The notes beneath the pieces are model-generated. The model saw only the letters and a list, made by a program, of their open reading frames with translations, was not told the origin of the DNA and ran no database searches. Positions 41,394 to 51,225 of a stretch of 54,039 nucleotides of DNA are shown in pieces. The stretch comes from a bacterium EF100-94H03 bin56. Its GTDB lineage: Bacteria > Pseudomonadota > Alphaproteobacteria > SP197. The stretch is taken from positions 1-54,039 of the forward strand of contig MPMV01000030.1 of assembly GCA_002238685.1 (NCBI GenBank). The letters run 5' to 3'. Position numbers and translations under genes: made by a program. The first letter of the stretch is position 1; the number at the start of each line of letters is the position of its first letter.

Positions 41394-41457
41394 GACGGAC
41401 TCCCCTTGCAGTTGTTCTGTCGAACTCTGTCATGCCCGGCGCCCGGCGGGCAAGACC

Positions 41458-42594
41458 CTACAGGCCGGGAGGTTCGCGGTAGCGGCCGAATTGCTTCATG
41501 ACTGTCGTCACCTTGTCCCTGTCGAGAGCTGGGGCCGTGTTTCCGTCGATACCAACCATTTCCTCGCTGACCGCCAGGACATTCATGATGGCTTCGTCCA
41601 CAGCCTGGATGACAGCCTCGAAGAAGGGATCGAGCCTGTGATCGGGAATGATGGCGAGTTCGAGGTAGGGGGTGTCTTTGCCGAGGGCATCGGATCCTGC
41701 TGTCGTGAATGCAAGAAAGATGTCCCCTGATCCATGACCGGAAATCGAACCGCCGCGACCCACGCCGAGTGACACGCGCCGGGCGAGTCTCTTCAGCTGG
41801 TGGGAGATCAACGGTGCATCTGTTGCCACCACGCCAATGATCGAACCGGTGTCCTCGCCGTAGGGTTCAGGGCCCGGAAGATGTTCCGCCATGGGTATCC
41901 CGGCGATGAGCAGCTGCGAGCGCAGGCCAAAATTCGCCTGGACAAAGGCGCCAACGGCGTAGGTCTCCCCTTCATGGACAACTTCACGTGACGACGTTCC
42001 TGACCCGCCCTTGTGGCCGTAGAGCACCATGCCGGTGCCACCGCCGACGCTGCCTTCCTCGACTGGACCCGAGGCGGCGGAATCGATTGCCTCGAAGACG
42101 TGTTCCTTCCTCACGTGGAAGCCGTTGATGTCATTCAACCAACCGTCATAAGTCTCGCCCGCAACGGGAAGACCCCAGTCCGGTCCATCTCCGTATGCCT
42201 GGACGTTGCGATTCATCCACTCGATGGTGGCGTCGCGGGCGACACCGCAGGAATGGGTGTTGGTGATGGTGATCGGCCCATCGCTGTGCCCGACTTCGTC
42301 GATCCACCAGCTTCCCGTGAGTTCGCCATTGCCGTTGAGGCTGAACTGGCCGGTCCACACCGGAAGGCTGGCGCCGGCCTTGCCTCGCGGGATGATGGCC
42401 GTGACTCCCGTGCGCACGGGACCGGAGCCGACGACAAGAGGGCCGCCATCGCCGCGAATGAGAGTTGTATAACCGACCTCGACGCCAGCGACGTCGGTGA
42501 TGGCGTTGAACGGTCCCGGACGGCCTTCGAACGGAATTCCCAGAGCCCGGGCTCGTGGCTTTCCGGATGGCGTGGCAAGAAGGGGGGAGGTCAC
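41458..42594 (-). CDS. P1 family peptidase (DmpA-like aminopeptidase)
   Basis: The 378-residue Ntn-type peptidase S58 begins RARALGIPFEGRPGPFNAIT and GVEVGYTTLI. NTHSCGVARDATIEWMN follows, then GSVGGGTGMVLYGHKGGSGT, where autocleavage before the Ser/Thr nucleophile in GGSGTSSR is expected, and the C-terminal APLISHQLKRLARRVSLGVG. These enzymes release N-terminal L- or D-amino acids or beta-amino acids. It is followed on the same strand by the dienelactone hydrolase gene and preceded by the aminopeptidase P gene, giving a peptide/ester degradation group. Confidence 0.9.
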   Translation of the reverse strand: MTSPLLATPSGKPRARALGIPFEGRPGPFNAITDVAGVEVGYTTLIRGDGGPLVVGSGPVRTGVTAIIPRGKAGASLPVWTGQFSLNGNGELTGSWWIDEVGHSDGPITITNTHSCGVARDATIEWMNRNVQAYGDGPDWGLPVAGETYDGWLNDINGFHVRKEHVFEAIDSAASGPVEEGSVGGGTGMVLYGHKGGSGTSSREVVHEGETYAVGAFVQANFGLRSQLLIAGIPMAEHLPGPEPYGEDTGSIIGVVATDAPLISHQLKRLARRVSLGVGRGGSISGHGSGDIFLAFTTAGSDALGKDTPYLELAIIPDHRLDPFFEAVIQAVDEAIMNVLAVSEEMVGIDGNTAPALDRDKVTTVMKQFGRYREPPGL

Positions 42595-42642
42595 GGATGC
42601 ATTCCTTTTTGTCGCCGCTGACTCCTGCGGTTTGTCACACGC

Positions 42643-44694
42643 TCAGGATCCATCGCGTATGGGACGCGTGACATCGTCCAGCCAGGCGGCTGTTTCGGAG
42701 TCCACCAGAGGTCCCAGGGAGTCGCGAACGTTTGCGTGATAGGCATCAAGCCAGTCGGCTTCCTCGTCAGTCAGCTCGCCGGCATTCACCAGCCGCCGGT
42801 CAATCGGCGCCCGGGTGAGTGTCGAGAAACGGAGCATGGGACGCTCCCCTGGTTGGCTGTCTTCTTCCACCACCACGAGGTTCTCGATTCTGATACCCCA
42901 TGCGCCGGCACGGTAGTAACCGGGTTCGTTTGAAAGGATCATGCCCGGCTCCAGCGCGGTGTGGCCGCGCTTGGAGATGTTCTGCGGACCTTCGTGGACT
43001 CCCAGGTGACTGCCCACACCATGGCCGGTGCCGTGGTCATAGTCGGCGCCGAGCTTCCACAGGGCTGATCGGGCCAGGGTGTCGAGGGCAGTTCCGGTGG
43101 TGCCCTTGGGAAAGCGCGCCGTTGCAAGTGCAATATGTCCCTTGAGCACGGCGGTGAAGTGACGCTTGTGATCTGCATCCGGTTCCCCGACTGCGATGGT
43201 GCGAGTCACATCAGTCGTGCCATCCGGATACTGGCCACCCGAATCGACCAGGTAGAGAGAACCGGGTTCGAAAGTGCGGTTGGTTGCTTCACTGGACCGG
43301 TAGTGCACCACGGCGCCGTTGGGGCCAGATCCCGATATGGTTTCGAAGCTGTATCCCCTGTAGCCGTCGACACGCCGCCGGCAATCCTCCAGCACCCTCT
43401 CGGCCGTCATCTCATCAACCGTCTCATTGCTTCCTGGACGAGTGGAATGATCGAGCCAGCACAGGAATGTGGTGAGGGCTGCGCCGTCTCGAACATGACA
43501 GTTGGCCATACCTGCGACTTCAGCAGCATTCTTGATGGCCCGGGGCAGGGCGCACGGGTCCTGCTCCACGAGGGCCGTGCCCCCGGCTGCCTCGATGCGG
43601 TCCTGCAACCACGCGGCACCGGACTGACGGTCAACAACGATCGCTGCGCCGTCTGCCGCAAGATGGGCAAGTCCCGTGTTCAGCTCGTCTCGAGGTCGCA
43701 CAGAGACATTGTCGGGCAGCCAGGAGAGAGCTTCCGGCGTGAACTTCCTCTGGTCGGCGAAGAGGGTGACCAAGCCTTCCTTGCTGACGATGGCGAAACC
43801 GAGACACACCGGTGTTCCCGGGAGGTCACCACCGCGGATGTTGAGGAGCCAGGCAATCGAAGTCGGATCGGAGATCACCGCACCGTCGTGGCCTTTCGCT
43901 GCAAGTGATGCAGCGATCCTGTCGATCTTCGATGTGGCGGTTTCGCCGGCAAACTCGAGGGCGTGGGGACGGACAGGAGCAAGTGGAGGAGGGGGTTGGT
44001 TGAACCAGATCTGATCGATGGGATTGCTGTCGCATGGAACCAATGTGCCACCGGCCCGTTCCGCTGCATCCCGAAACGACCCGACTTCCGCGTGGCCATG
44101 CAACCACGGATCGTAGCCCAGCCTGCCCCCCTCGAGATGATCGGAGATCCAGTCGTGCGGCGGTTCGTTCATCAAGTGATGGACGTCGAAGTCGGCACGG
44201 TTCACCTGCGTCTTGACCTGGAGCGTGTAACGCCCGTCGACGAAGATGGCTGCCTTGTCGTTCAACACCACGGCAACGCCTGCCGAACCGTTGAATCCCG
44301 TCAGCCAGGCCAGCCGCTCGCTCCGGGCGGGAAGCATCTCGCCCTGATGCTCATCGGCATGGGGCACGACGAAACCGTCCAGCCCGGTTCGCTGCAGTTC
44401 GTGACGCAGGGCCTTCAAACGCCAGGCCGGCGCCGGAACTTCGAGGCTGCAGGGGACGTTTTCCTCCAGGGACTGTTTGAGTGTCTGGAGTTGCCGTGCC
44501 AGATCATCACCCGGTGTTTCCGTCACCAGGCCAAGCCACATGTCCGGGTCGACATCCTCCGGCGCGGCAAGGACACCGGCAATGAGGCTGCGGACGTCGG
44601 CGACGGACTTCCCGGCGCGTGCACGCGCCAGCAACTCGGCAAGGTGGCTGTCGCCCAGATAGCGGGCTGGATCAACGGCAACGGATCGGGTCAT
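42643..44694 (-). CDS. Xaa-Pro aminopeptidase (aminopeptidase P)
   Basis: The 683-residue protein starts at ATG 44694. It has two creatinase-like N domains (ERLAWLTGFNGSAGVAVVLN first), then the M24 pita-bread domain. All metal ligands are visible: VDSGGQYPDGTTDVTRTIAV (Asp, Asp), HGTGHGVGSHLGVHEGP (His), LSNEPGYY (Glu), GIRIENLVVVEE (Glu). It removes N-terminal residues before proline. The first 75 or so residues (ARYLGDSHLAELLARARAGK and following) are a helical extension ahead of the usual creatinase start. Confidence 0.93.
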   Translation of the reverse strand: MTRSVAVDPARYLGDSHLAELLARARAGKSVADVRSLIAGVLAAPEDVDPDMWLGLVTETPGDDLARQLQTLKQSLEENVPCSLEVPAPAWRLKALRHELQRTGLDGFVVPHADEHQGEMLPARSERLAWLTGFNGSAGVAVVLNDKAAIFVDGRYTLQVKTQVNRADFDVHHLMNEPPHDWISDHLEGGRLGYDPWLHGHAEVGSFRDAAERAGGTLVPCDSNPIDQIWFNQPPPPLAPVRPHALEFAGETATSKIDRIAASLAAKGHDGAVISDPTSIAWLLNIRGGDLPGTPVCLGFAIVSKEGLVTLFADQRKFTPEALSWLPDNVSVRPRDELNTGLAHLAADGAAIVVDRQSGAAWLQDRIEAAGGTALVEQDPCALPRAIKNAAEVAGMANCHVRDGAALTTFLCWLDHSTRPGSNETVDEMTAERVLEDCRRRVDGYRGYSFETISGSGPNGAVVHYRSSEATNRTFEPGSLYLVDSGGQYPDGTTDVTRTIAVGEPDADHKRHFTAVLKGHIALATARFPKGTTGTALDTLARSALWKLGADYDHGTGHGVGSHLGVHEGPQNISKRGHTALEPGMILSNEPGYYRAGAWGIRIENLVVVEEDSQPGERPMLRFSTLTRAPIDRRLVNAGELTDEEADWLDAYHANVRDSLGPLVDSETAAWLDDVTRPIRDGS

Positions 44695-44766
44695 GATGGC
44701 AGGATATCCGGTCTCCTGGCTGAGGATAGAGGGGACACGGATGGACTGGCAACAGGGCCTCGATGA

Positions 44767-45474
44767 ATGACGGACATGCCCCGGCTCACCGTGCGGCAAA
44801 GGCTGACCTGGTCTGCACACCTCTGGAAGGCTCTCACGCGCCAGCACCACCTGGAGCTGCGCTCCCGGTTCCGGCCCCTGATTCCACAGGATGGAGTCGT
44901 CCTCGATGTCGGCGCTCATGCAGGACAGTTCACAAAGCTCTTCTCCGCGATGGCTCCTAAGGGGCATGTGCATGCCTTCGAGCCTGGATCCTATGCCCTC
45001 TCGATCCTGAAAACCGTGAAATCGTTCAAGAGGTTGTCGAACGTCACCGTTCATGACTGTGGTCTCGGTGACTCATCTCAAATCGGAGTTCTCAATGTGC
45101 CTATCAAGGAGTCGGGCAGCGTCGGTTTCGGACTGAGCTTTGTCGGTGACTCTCCACCACGGGAGCGGCCATCAGTCACCGAGGACATTGCCATCAGACG
45201 GCTCGATGAGGTCGTGGCGGAATGCGGCATACCACAGGTCGACTTCATCAAGTGTGACATAGAGGGTTCCGAGATGCGCATGCTGGTTGGCGCAAGAGAG
45301 ACGCTGTCAAGATTCTCTCCGGCAATCTACATCGAACTGGCGAACGACAACCTTGCCCGACATGGCGACAACATAGAGGCGCTGACGGGCTTTCTTGGTG
45401 ACCTCGGCTACAGACCAGTTGGCGGGTCCTGCGCCCTGGAAGTCAATCAGCTGTTCACAAGGTCCGCTTCGTGA
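44767..45474 (+). CDS. FkbM-family methyltransferase 1
   Basis: The 235-residue FkbM methyltransferase has motif I GVVLDVGAHAGQFTKLFSAM, VHAFEPGSYALSILKTV, and the FkbM signature VDFIKCDIEGSEMRMLVGAR followed by AIYIELANDNLARHG. The family O-methylates sugars in polysaccharides, lipids and secondary metabolites. It lies divergent from aminopeptidase P and just upstream of recD2. Confidence 0.87.
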   Translation: MTDMPRLTVRQRLTWSAHLWKALTRQHHLELRSRFRPLIPQDGVVLDVGAHAGQFTKLFSAMAPKGHVHAFEPGSYALSILKTVKSFKRLSNVTVHDCGLGDSSQIGVLNVPIKESGSVGFGLSFVGDSPPRERPSVTEDIAIRRLDEVVAECGIPQVDFIKCDIEGSEMRMLVGARETLSRFSPAIYIELANDNLARHGDNIEALTGFLGDLGYRPVGGSCALEVNQLFTRSAS

Positions 45475-45514
45475 ACCGGACCCGCTCCACGCCCGGAGAA
45501 CCAACGAGCAGCCA

Positions 45515-47722
45515 ATGACCGAAAGGAATCAAAGGAATCAGGAGAGCGAAGAGGAGGTGATCGCGGGAGTCATCGAACATGTCTCCTTCCACAATGAGGA
45601 CAGCGGATTTTGCGTCCTGCGTTCCAAGGTTCGGGGCGTGCGCCATCCCGTCACCATTGTCGGTCGGGCCGCCTCGGTGGCGCCCGGGGAGTGGTTGACC
45701 GCGAGCGGTTCCTGGGAGAACGACCGCAACTATGGTCAGCAGTTCCGTGCCCGCTTCATGAGGTTGTCTCCCCCGACAACGACGGATGGAATCGAGAGAT
45801 ATTTCGCTTCCGGGATGGTGAGGGGGATAGGCCAGGTCTATGCCCGCAAGCTGGTTCGAGCCTTTGGCGACCGGCTGTTCGACATCATCGAAACGGAACC
45901 GTGGCGTCTCAGGGACATTGCGGGAATCGGGCCGAAGCGAGTCGAACGAATTGTCGACGCCTGGGCTGAACAGAAGGCGGTCCGGGAGATCATGGTCTTC
46001 CTTCACAGCCATGGTGTCGGCGCCACACGGGCGATACGGATCTACAAGACCTACGGTGCGGACGCCCTGCAGATCATGTCGGAGAACCCTTACCGGCTTG
46101 CCCACGACATCCGCGGCATCGGTTTCACGACGGCCGACACAATCGCGATGAAACTAGGCATCAGGCCGGACGCCATGGTGCGTCTGCGCGCCGGCGTGAA
46201 CTACGGACTTTCCGAGGCCTCGGGCGAGGGACACTGTGGTCTCCCCCTCGAGGAACTGGTGTCGGTCACGGCAGAGCTTCTCGAGTGTTCCGAATCGCTG
46301 ATTCGCGAGGCGCTGGACCTTGAGCTTGCCGAGGGCAGAGTTGTCGCAGACCGAGTGGGCGACGACGACTGTGTGTTCCCCGCAGGTCTCCATCACGCCG
46401 AGACAGGGATTGCACGGATGCTGGGCCGCCTCCTTCAACACCCACCCCCATGGCGGGCGATCGACGCCGGAAAGGCGATCCCCTGGTTCGAAGAACGCAC
46501 AGGCCTGGAACTGGCGGCGAGCCAGAAGGAAGCGGTCGCCCAGGCACTGGCAGCGAAGGTCATGGTCATCACCGGCGGGCCGGGCGTTGGCAAGACGACC
46601 ATTGTCAACACCATCCTCGCCATCCTTGCCTTCAGAAATGTGACGGTCCTGCTTGCCGCACCGACCGGACGGGCGGCCAAACGCATGAGCGAGGCAACAG
46701 GCATGGAGGCGAAGACAATCCACCGTCTCCTCGAGTTCGATCCTGGCACCGGAGGATTCCGGCGCAATGCCGAAAATCCCCTCGAGTGCACCCTTCTTGT
46801 CGTTGATGAGATGTCCATGGTCGACGTGCCGCTGATGTATGCCCTTCTTCAGGCACTCTCGCCGGAGACAGCGTTGCTGGCAGTCGGCGATGTCGATCAG
46901 TTGCCGTCCGTGGGACCCGGCAGGGTTCTCGGCGACATGATCGCCAGTGGCGCTATTCCGGTGGCGCGCCTCCATGAAGTGTTTCGCCAGGCGGCGCAGA
47001 GCCGCATAGTCATGAATGCCCACAGGGTGAACGACGGGATCATGCCCGATCTCGATGCCCCCGACGGTGTCAGCGACTTCTACTTCGTGCCTGCGGATGA
47101 TCCTGCCATTGCGGTCGATCGCATCGTGAAGATGGTCAGCAACCGCATTCCCAAGCGGTTCGGTGCAGACCCTGTCCGAGACATCCAGGTTCTGTGTCCC
47201 ATGAACCGTGGTGCTGTCGGCGCCGTTTCGCTCAACGTTGAACTGCAGCGTGCTCTCAATCCCCAAAGGGCGAACACGATCGAGAAGTTCGGCCGCTCCT
47301 TCGCTCCCGGCGACAAGGTGATGCAGATCGAAAATGACTACGACAGGGAGGTCTACAACGGCGATATCGGCCATGTCGATCACGTCCTGCCGGAAGAGGG
47401 AACAGTCACCGTGGCCTTTGATGGACGCCTGGTGGTCTACACTCCCGCCGACCTCGACGCCCTGGTTTCCGCCTATGCCGTCACAATTCACAAGAGCCAG
47501 GGATCCGAGTACCCCATCGTCATCATTCCCATACTCACACAGCACTACGCCATGCTCCGTCGCAACCTGCTTTACACCGGCATCACCCGCGGCCGCCAAC
47601 TCGTTGTCCTTGTCGGCCAGCACAAGGCCATAGCGATTGCCGTGCGCAACCGTTCCGACAACCGCCGATGGACACGTCTTGCCGCCATCATGACGAACAA
47701 TGTAAAGTCCTCCCGCACATGA
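45515..47722 (+). CDS. recD2: RecD2-type ATP-dependent DNA helicase
   Basis: The 735-residue SF1B helicase starts at ATG 45515. An N-terminal OB-like domain (EEVIAGVIEHVSFHNEDSGF) precedes HhH repeats (LRDIAGIGPKRVERIVDAWA, IRGIGFTTADTIAMKLG). The helicase core has Walker A VITGGPGVGKTTIVNTI, motif Ib-like LAAPTGRAAKRMSEATG, Walker B TLLVVDEMSMVDVPLM, QLPSVGPGRVLGDMI and the late SH3/motif VI AYAVTIHKSQGSEYPIVIIP...YTGITRGR. It unwinds DNA 5' to 3' outside a RecBCD complex. No recB or recC neighbours are visible. Confidence 0.93.
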   Translation: MTERNQRNQESEEEVIAGVIEHVSFHNEDSGFCVLRSKVRGVRHPVTIVGRAASVAPGEWLTASGSWENDRNYGQQFRARFMRLSPPTTTDGIERYFASGMVRGIGQVYARKLVRAFGDRLFDIIETEPWRLRDIAGIGPKRVERIVDAWAEQKAVREIMVFLHSHGVGATRAIRIYKTYGADALQIMSENPYRLAHDIRGIGFTTADTIAMKLGIRPDAMVRLRAGVNYGLSEASGEGHCGLPLEELVSVTAELLECSESLIREALDLELAEGRVVADRVGDDDCVFPAGLHHAETGIARMLGRLLQHPPPWRAIDAGKAIPWFEERTGLELAASQKEAVAQALAAKVMVITGGPGVGKTTIVNTILAILAFRNVTVLLAAPTGRAAKRMSEATGMEAKTIHRLLEFDPGTGGFRRNAENPLECTLLVVDEMSMVDVPLMYALLQALSPETALLAVGDVDQLPSVGPGRVLGDMIASGAIPVARLHEVFRQAAQSRIVMNAHRVNDGIMPDLDAPDGVSDFYFVPADDPAIAVDRIVKMVSNRIPKRFGADPVRDIQVLCPMNRGAVGAVSLNVELQRALNPQRANTIEKFGRSFAPGDKVMQIENDYDREVYNGDIGHVDHVLPEEGTVTVAFDGRLVVYTPADLDALVSAYAVTIHKSQGSEYPIVIIPILTQHYAMLRRNLLYTGITRGRQLVVLVGQHKAIAIAVRNRSDNRRWTRLAAIMTNNVKSSRT

Positions 47723-47856
47723 GGTTCATCAACCATGAATTTGAAACGCTTGCAGATGACGACGCCAATTCAAGATTGCTGGTGTGGTTCATCCGTTTCA
47801 GAGCCCATGGATGAGACAAACTCGATATCATTCATCAAGTAACGGGCTCTGTAACA

Positions 47857-48546
47857 GTGAAGCGCTTACTTAACTGGTTGGTACGTCCCCTGGATCTACA
47901 AGTTGTTGAAGCCCACCATGCACAATTGGTGTACTTTCACGACTATCGCGGCGGCTACAAACAGTATCGAGAAGTACAACTCAAGCACAATAGACGCAAA
48001 ATCAACAACGTATGGGCTGACGAGTTTACGCTAAAGGCAATCGAAGATGATCTTCGTTCTCGTGGTCTGGGCCGTGCAGGAATCTGTCACGGTGCACGCA
48101 ACGGGTTCGAAGTTGCGTGGTTTCGGGAGCATCTACTGGGAGACGTGATAGGCACTGATGTAGCCGAGACTGCAACCCAGTTCCCGCACATGCATGTTTG
48201 GGACTTTCATGATGACAATCCCGAATGGATAGGGAAATTTGACTTCATTTACAGTAATTCACTTGATCAGGCCTTGAGCCCGGCTGGTGCTCTCAGTGCA
48301 TGGGCCAGGCAACTCGTTCCAGAAGGCCGCATGTACATTGAGCATACCATGGCCCATTCGGTGGAGGGCGCAGGCGAAATGGACCCATTTGGAGCTCATC
48401 CAATGGTTATGCCTTATCTGTTCTTCGTTTGGGGCCGCAAGGGAGGAGGATATCATCTGGATGCAATACTGGAAGTAGATGCCAAGCAAAACAACGGCAT
48501 GCAAGCATGGATATTCGTCTTGGCCTTGGATGCGCACTCCGCATAG
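47857..48546 (+). CDS. SAM-dependent methyltransferase-like protein
   Basis: The 229-residue protein starts at GTG 47857. It has a class I methyltransferase-like core: AGICHGARNGFEVAWFREHL (motif I region), GDVIGTDVAETATQFPHMHV, FDFIYSNSLDQALSP (motif IV) and GRMYIEHTMAHS. Base composition is visibly richer in A and T than the genes to the left, and it opens a group of surface-modification type genes, suggesting transfer. The substrate is unknown. Confidence 0.75.
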   Translation: MKRLLNWLVRPLDLQVVEAHHAQLVYFHDYRGGYKQYREVQLKHNRRKINNVWADEFTLKAIEDDLRSRGLGRAGICHGARNGFEVAWFREHLLGDVIGTDVAETATQFPHMHVWDFHDDNPEWIGKFDFIYSNSLDQALSPAGALSAWARQLVPEGRMYIEHTMAHSVEGAGEMDPFGAHPMVMPYLFFVWGRKGGGYHLDAILEVDAKQNNGMQAWIFVLALDAHSA

Positions 48547-48616
48547 AAACTGACTTGGATTGACGAGTCACATGTCATGCGTGTCGTTGAATCAGTTGCA
48601 GGAGAGGGTTTTCTTG

Positions 48617-49297
48617 ATGAAACAAGAATTTAGGTACCGTCTCCTGCAGTATCTGCCCGGAGCACGTGGACGTCGCTATTCTCGAAAATACAAGTCTGTT
48701 CTGGCACTCGACGAGTTTGAAGCCGCCATTTCGCAGTCTGCCGGGAAGACTTGCATTGACCTTGGCGCAAATGTCGGCCACTACACACGAAAGATGTCAT
48801 CAGTGGCACGAGAAGTTATAGCATTCGAGCCTGATCCATGGGCAATAGAGCATCTTCGAAACAACCTCGGAGAGTCCTCCAACGTTCGAATAGAACAAGC
48901 AGCTGCGAGCACCCGAAACGGGATAGGTGTTCTTTGGCGACGCGCTCAGTTCGACGATGATCCACTCGTGCACTCAACCTCGAGTACGCTAGTGAAGAGA
49001 AAAATTTCGCCGGTTAGTTCTGATCAAGCAGTCGAGGTTAAATTGGTGGATTTCATTCAGTATCTTGATGGTCTGGGGACGGGCTGCGAGATTGGTGTAA
49101 TCAAGATGGATATTGAAGGTGAAGAACTAGACATACTGGATGCGCTATTGTCCAGGCGCGATCTTCTCGCTCGCATAGAGCATATCTTTGCAGAAACCCA
49201 TGAGCGACAAATTCCGGACCAGAAAGAACGTGTTTTCAAGCTAAAGGCTAGAATCGCAAATGTGCACCGTCCACGCATCAATCTGGATTGGAATTAG
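48617..49297 (+). CDS. FkbM-family methyltransferase 2
   Basis: The 226-residue protein starts at ATG 48617 (MKQEFRYRLLQYLPG) with CAGGAGAGGG upstream. It has KTCIDLGANVGHYTRKMSSV, VIAFEPDPWAIEHLRNNLG and the FkbM signature GVIKMDIEGEELDILDALL, then RIEHIFAETHERQIPDQKER. AT-rich codon use matches its neighbours. It is likely a sugar O-methyltransferase acting on a surface glycan. Confidence 0.85.
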   Translation: MKQEFRYRLLQYLPGARGRRYSRKYKSVLALDEFEAAISQSAGKTCIDLGANVGHYTRKMSSVAREVIAFEPDPWAIEHLRNNLGESSNVRIEQAAASTRNGIGVLWRRAQFDDDPLVHSTSSTLVKRKISPVSSDQAVEVKLVDFIQYLDGLGTGCEIGVIKMDIEGEELDILDALLSRRDLLARIEHIFAETHERQIPDQKERVFKLKARIANVHRPRINLDWN

Positions 49298-49540
49298 TCT
49301 TGCCTTGCCTTACCGTGCGGACTGTATTGTTGTCTAATCTGCTCATGCGATGCTTGCGAGTGCTGAAGGTGATTCCTCGGCCGCACGTGTTCAGGTTATC
49401 GTAGCAGTGAATGCATGGTCAAACTAGAACTCGTTCAGGATCTGGTGGGTTTGGCACACGGACAGCGCATGCGCCAAGTTCTCGGTACGTACCAGTGAAC
49501 GCTTGCTCTTTGATATCAGCTATGTCGTTAGGTGAGAGTC
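49298..49540. other. AT-rich intergenic region
   Basis: No gene is visible. It should contain the promoter for the glycosyltransferase gene at 49541; I could not identify convincing boxes. Confidence 0.35.
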
Positions 49541-50338
49541 ATGAAAATCACGGTCATTAATCTGGAGCGATCAGATGATCGGCGTCGTGAAATCTCATCG
49601 CATCTTGGGTCGCTGGGACTGGATTTTGTTGTTCACAGGGCTGTGGACGGCATGGACTTCCCACAGGAGTATGAAGCACTTGTGGATTGGCGGGGATCGC
49701 GTCGAGACGGGATCTATGTCCACATGGGCTCGGTCGCCAACTGGATTAGCCAGAGACAAGTATTTCAGAACATGGTAGAAAATGGGCCCGATGTCATGGC
49801 TGTGCTGGAGGATGATGCCATACCGACAGAGCAGTTTCCATCTGTTCTGGCAACACTTGAAGGCATGAGCGAGCACTTCGACATAGTCTTTCTTCACTTT
49901 GGCCCGGACCGGCCATTCATCATGGTCCGTGAACTGCCGACGGGGCATCAGTTGGGCTGGTTGAGGTGGTCTCACTTTGGAACTCAAGGATATGTGATTA
50001 CAAGGAGAGCTGCAGAAACCTTTCTTTCTCACTATCCATTGGTCAGAACGGGGATTGATCGCGCTCTTGCAAGTTACTGGCGGCACGGTCTCAGGACATT
50101 CTGCATACGCCCTCCTGTCATCCATCATGCAGAGCACTTCCAGCATGAGAATTCACTAAAATGGCAAGCACCGGTAGTCAGATGGCAGGATCCACTTTGG
50201 CGTCTGCGCCGTGGATGGTTTCGAACCAAGGAAGGCATGGCGAAGAGGATTGTGTGCTCCCGTCTCGTGATGGACGCGTATGGTCCTGTTGCCGGTCTCC
50301 GTCGGCTGATGTTGCCGGGATGGCGTTTGCCCAGTTGA
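49541..50338 (+). CDS. Glycosyltransferase family 25
   Basis: The 265-residue GT25 (LPS/LOS glycosyltransferase) starts at ATG 49541. It has KITVINLERSDDRRREISSH at the start, VHMGSVANWISQRQVFQNMV, the acidic metal motif VMAVLEDDAIPTEQF, and GTQGYVITRRAAETFLSHYP followed by GIDRALASYW. It is expected to transfer galactose or a similar sugar from a nucleotide donor to LOS core or a surface glycan. It lies between two FkbM methyltransferases. Confidence 0.88.
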   Translation: MKITVINLERSDDRRREISSHLGSLGLDFVVHRAVDGMDFPQEYEALVDWRGSRRDGIYVHMGSVANWISQRQVFQNMVENGPDVMAVLEDDAIPTEQFPSVLATLEGMSEHFDIVFLHFGPDRPFIMVRELPTGHQLGWLRWSHFGTQGYVITRRAAETFLSHYPLVRTGIDRALASYWRHGLRTFCIRPPVIHHAEHFQHENSLKWQAPVVRWQDPLWRLRRGWFRTKEGMAKRIVCSRLVMDAYGPVAGLRRLMLPGWRLPS

Positions 50339-50389
50339 GCGTGGGATCGGTGAGTGGTGACACGTAGTGGTCGGTCGCAGGAGTCTTTG

Positions 50390-51220
50390 ATGAACGCATC
50401 GATTGGCGAGCATGGGATGTATGCGCCTTCATGGGTTATGGAATGCGTGTATCGCGCCATGAATTGGATTTACGGATGTGGCTATGTCGGGCGCAGGGCG
50501 TTCGGACGTCTTCAATGGTTTGAGCGACGATTTCTTGCAAGTCGGGACGATGTGGTGGATGTGGAGAGGTATGGCCTGCGCTGGAGGTTGCACAAGTTTG
50601 GCAATGTTTCTGAGTCGCGGCTGTTGCGTCGACCAGATACGTTCGAAAGCGAGGAAATAGAGTTCGTACTCGGGCTGGCTGTTGACGATTTCGTCTTTAT
50701 CGACGTGGGCGCGAACTGTGGATACTGGAGCTTGAGAGTGGCGAATCAACTTGCCGGGTCTGGCCTGGTCATCGCCATCGAACCCCAACCTGCCATGCTG
50801 GAACGTCTTCGGTACAATGCCAAGGCCAATGGAATTGAGTTTGCAGGGGTTCATGAGTGCGTTGTCGGGGAAGGTGCGGGTCGTGCACTGCTGGAGTTGG
50901 ATGAGCGCAACCTCGGTCGGTCCCGTGTGTCAGAGTGCGGATCCCTTGAAGTTGAAGTGAAATCCTTGCTGGAGATTGCAGACAGCCATGATCTGGGGAG
51001 AGTGGATGCGATCAAGGTTGATGTTGAGGGCTATGAGGACAGGGTATTGGGGCCATTCCTCCGGAATGCGGATGATGCACTGTTGCCCAGGGTGATTGTT
51101 GCCGAGTGCTCCTGGTCCGGGAGCTGGGAAGATGATTGGCTGACACGGGCGCAGGAGAGGCGATACCGTGAAGTAAGGCGCACCCGAAACCACAATGTCA
51201 TCCTGGTTCGTGATGGATGA
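50390..51220 (+). CDS. FkbM-family methyltransferase 3
   Basis: The 276-residue protein starts at ATG 50390. An N-terminal helical region (ECVYRAMNWIYGCGYVGRRA) leads into the core: DFVFIDVGANCGYWSLRVAN, GLVIAIEPQPAMLERLRYNA and DAIKVDVEGYEDRVLGPFLR, the FkbM signature, then PRVIVAECSWSGSWEDDW. It is more distant from the other two FkbM proteins than they are from typical family members, so it is not a recent duplicate. Confidence 0.85.
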   Translation: MNASIGEHGMYAPSWVMECVYRAMNWIYGCGYVGRRAFGRLQWFERRFLASRDDVVDVERYGLRWRLHKFGNVSESRLLRRPDTFESEEIEFVLGLAVDDFVFIDVGANCGYWSLRVANQLAGSGLVIAIEPQPAMLERLRYNAKANGIEFAGVHECVVGEGAGRALLELDERNLGRSRVSECGSLEVEVKSLLEIADSHDLGRVDAIKVDVEGYEDRVLGPFLRNADDALLPRVIVAECSWSGSWEDDWLTRAQERRYREVRRTRNHNVILVRDG

Positions 51221-51225
51221 CGGGC

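Noticed and set aside
46154..47623. 489-codon minus-strand frame over recD2
   Set aside because: Antisense of the helicase core, which has every SF1 motif.
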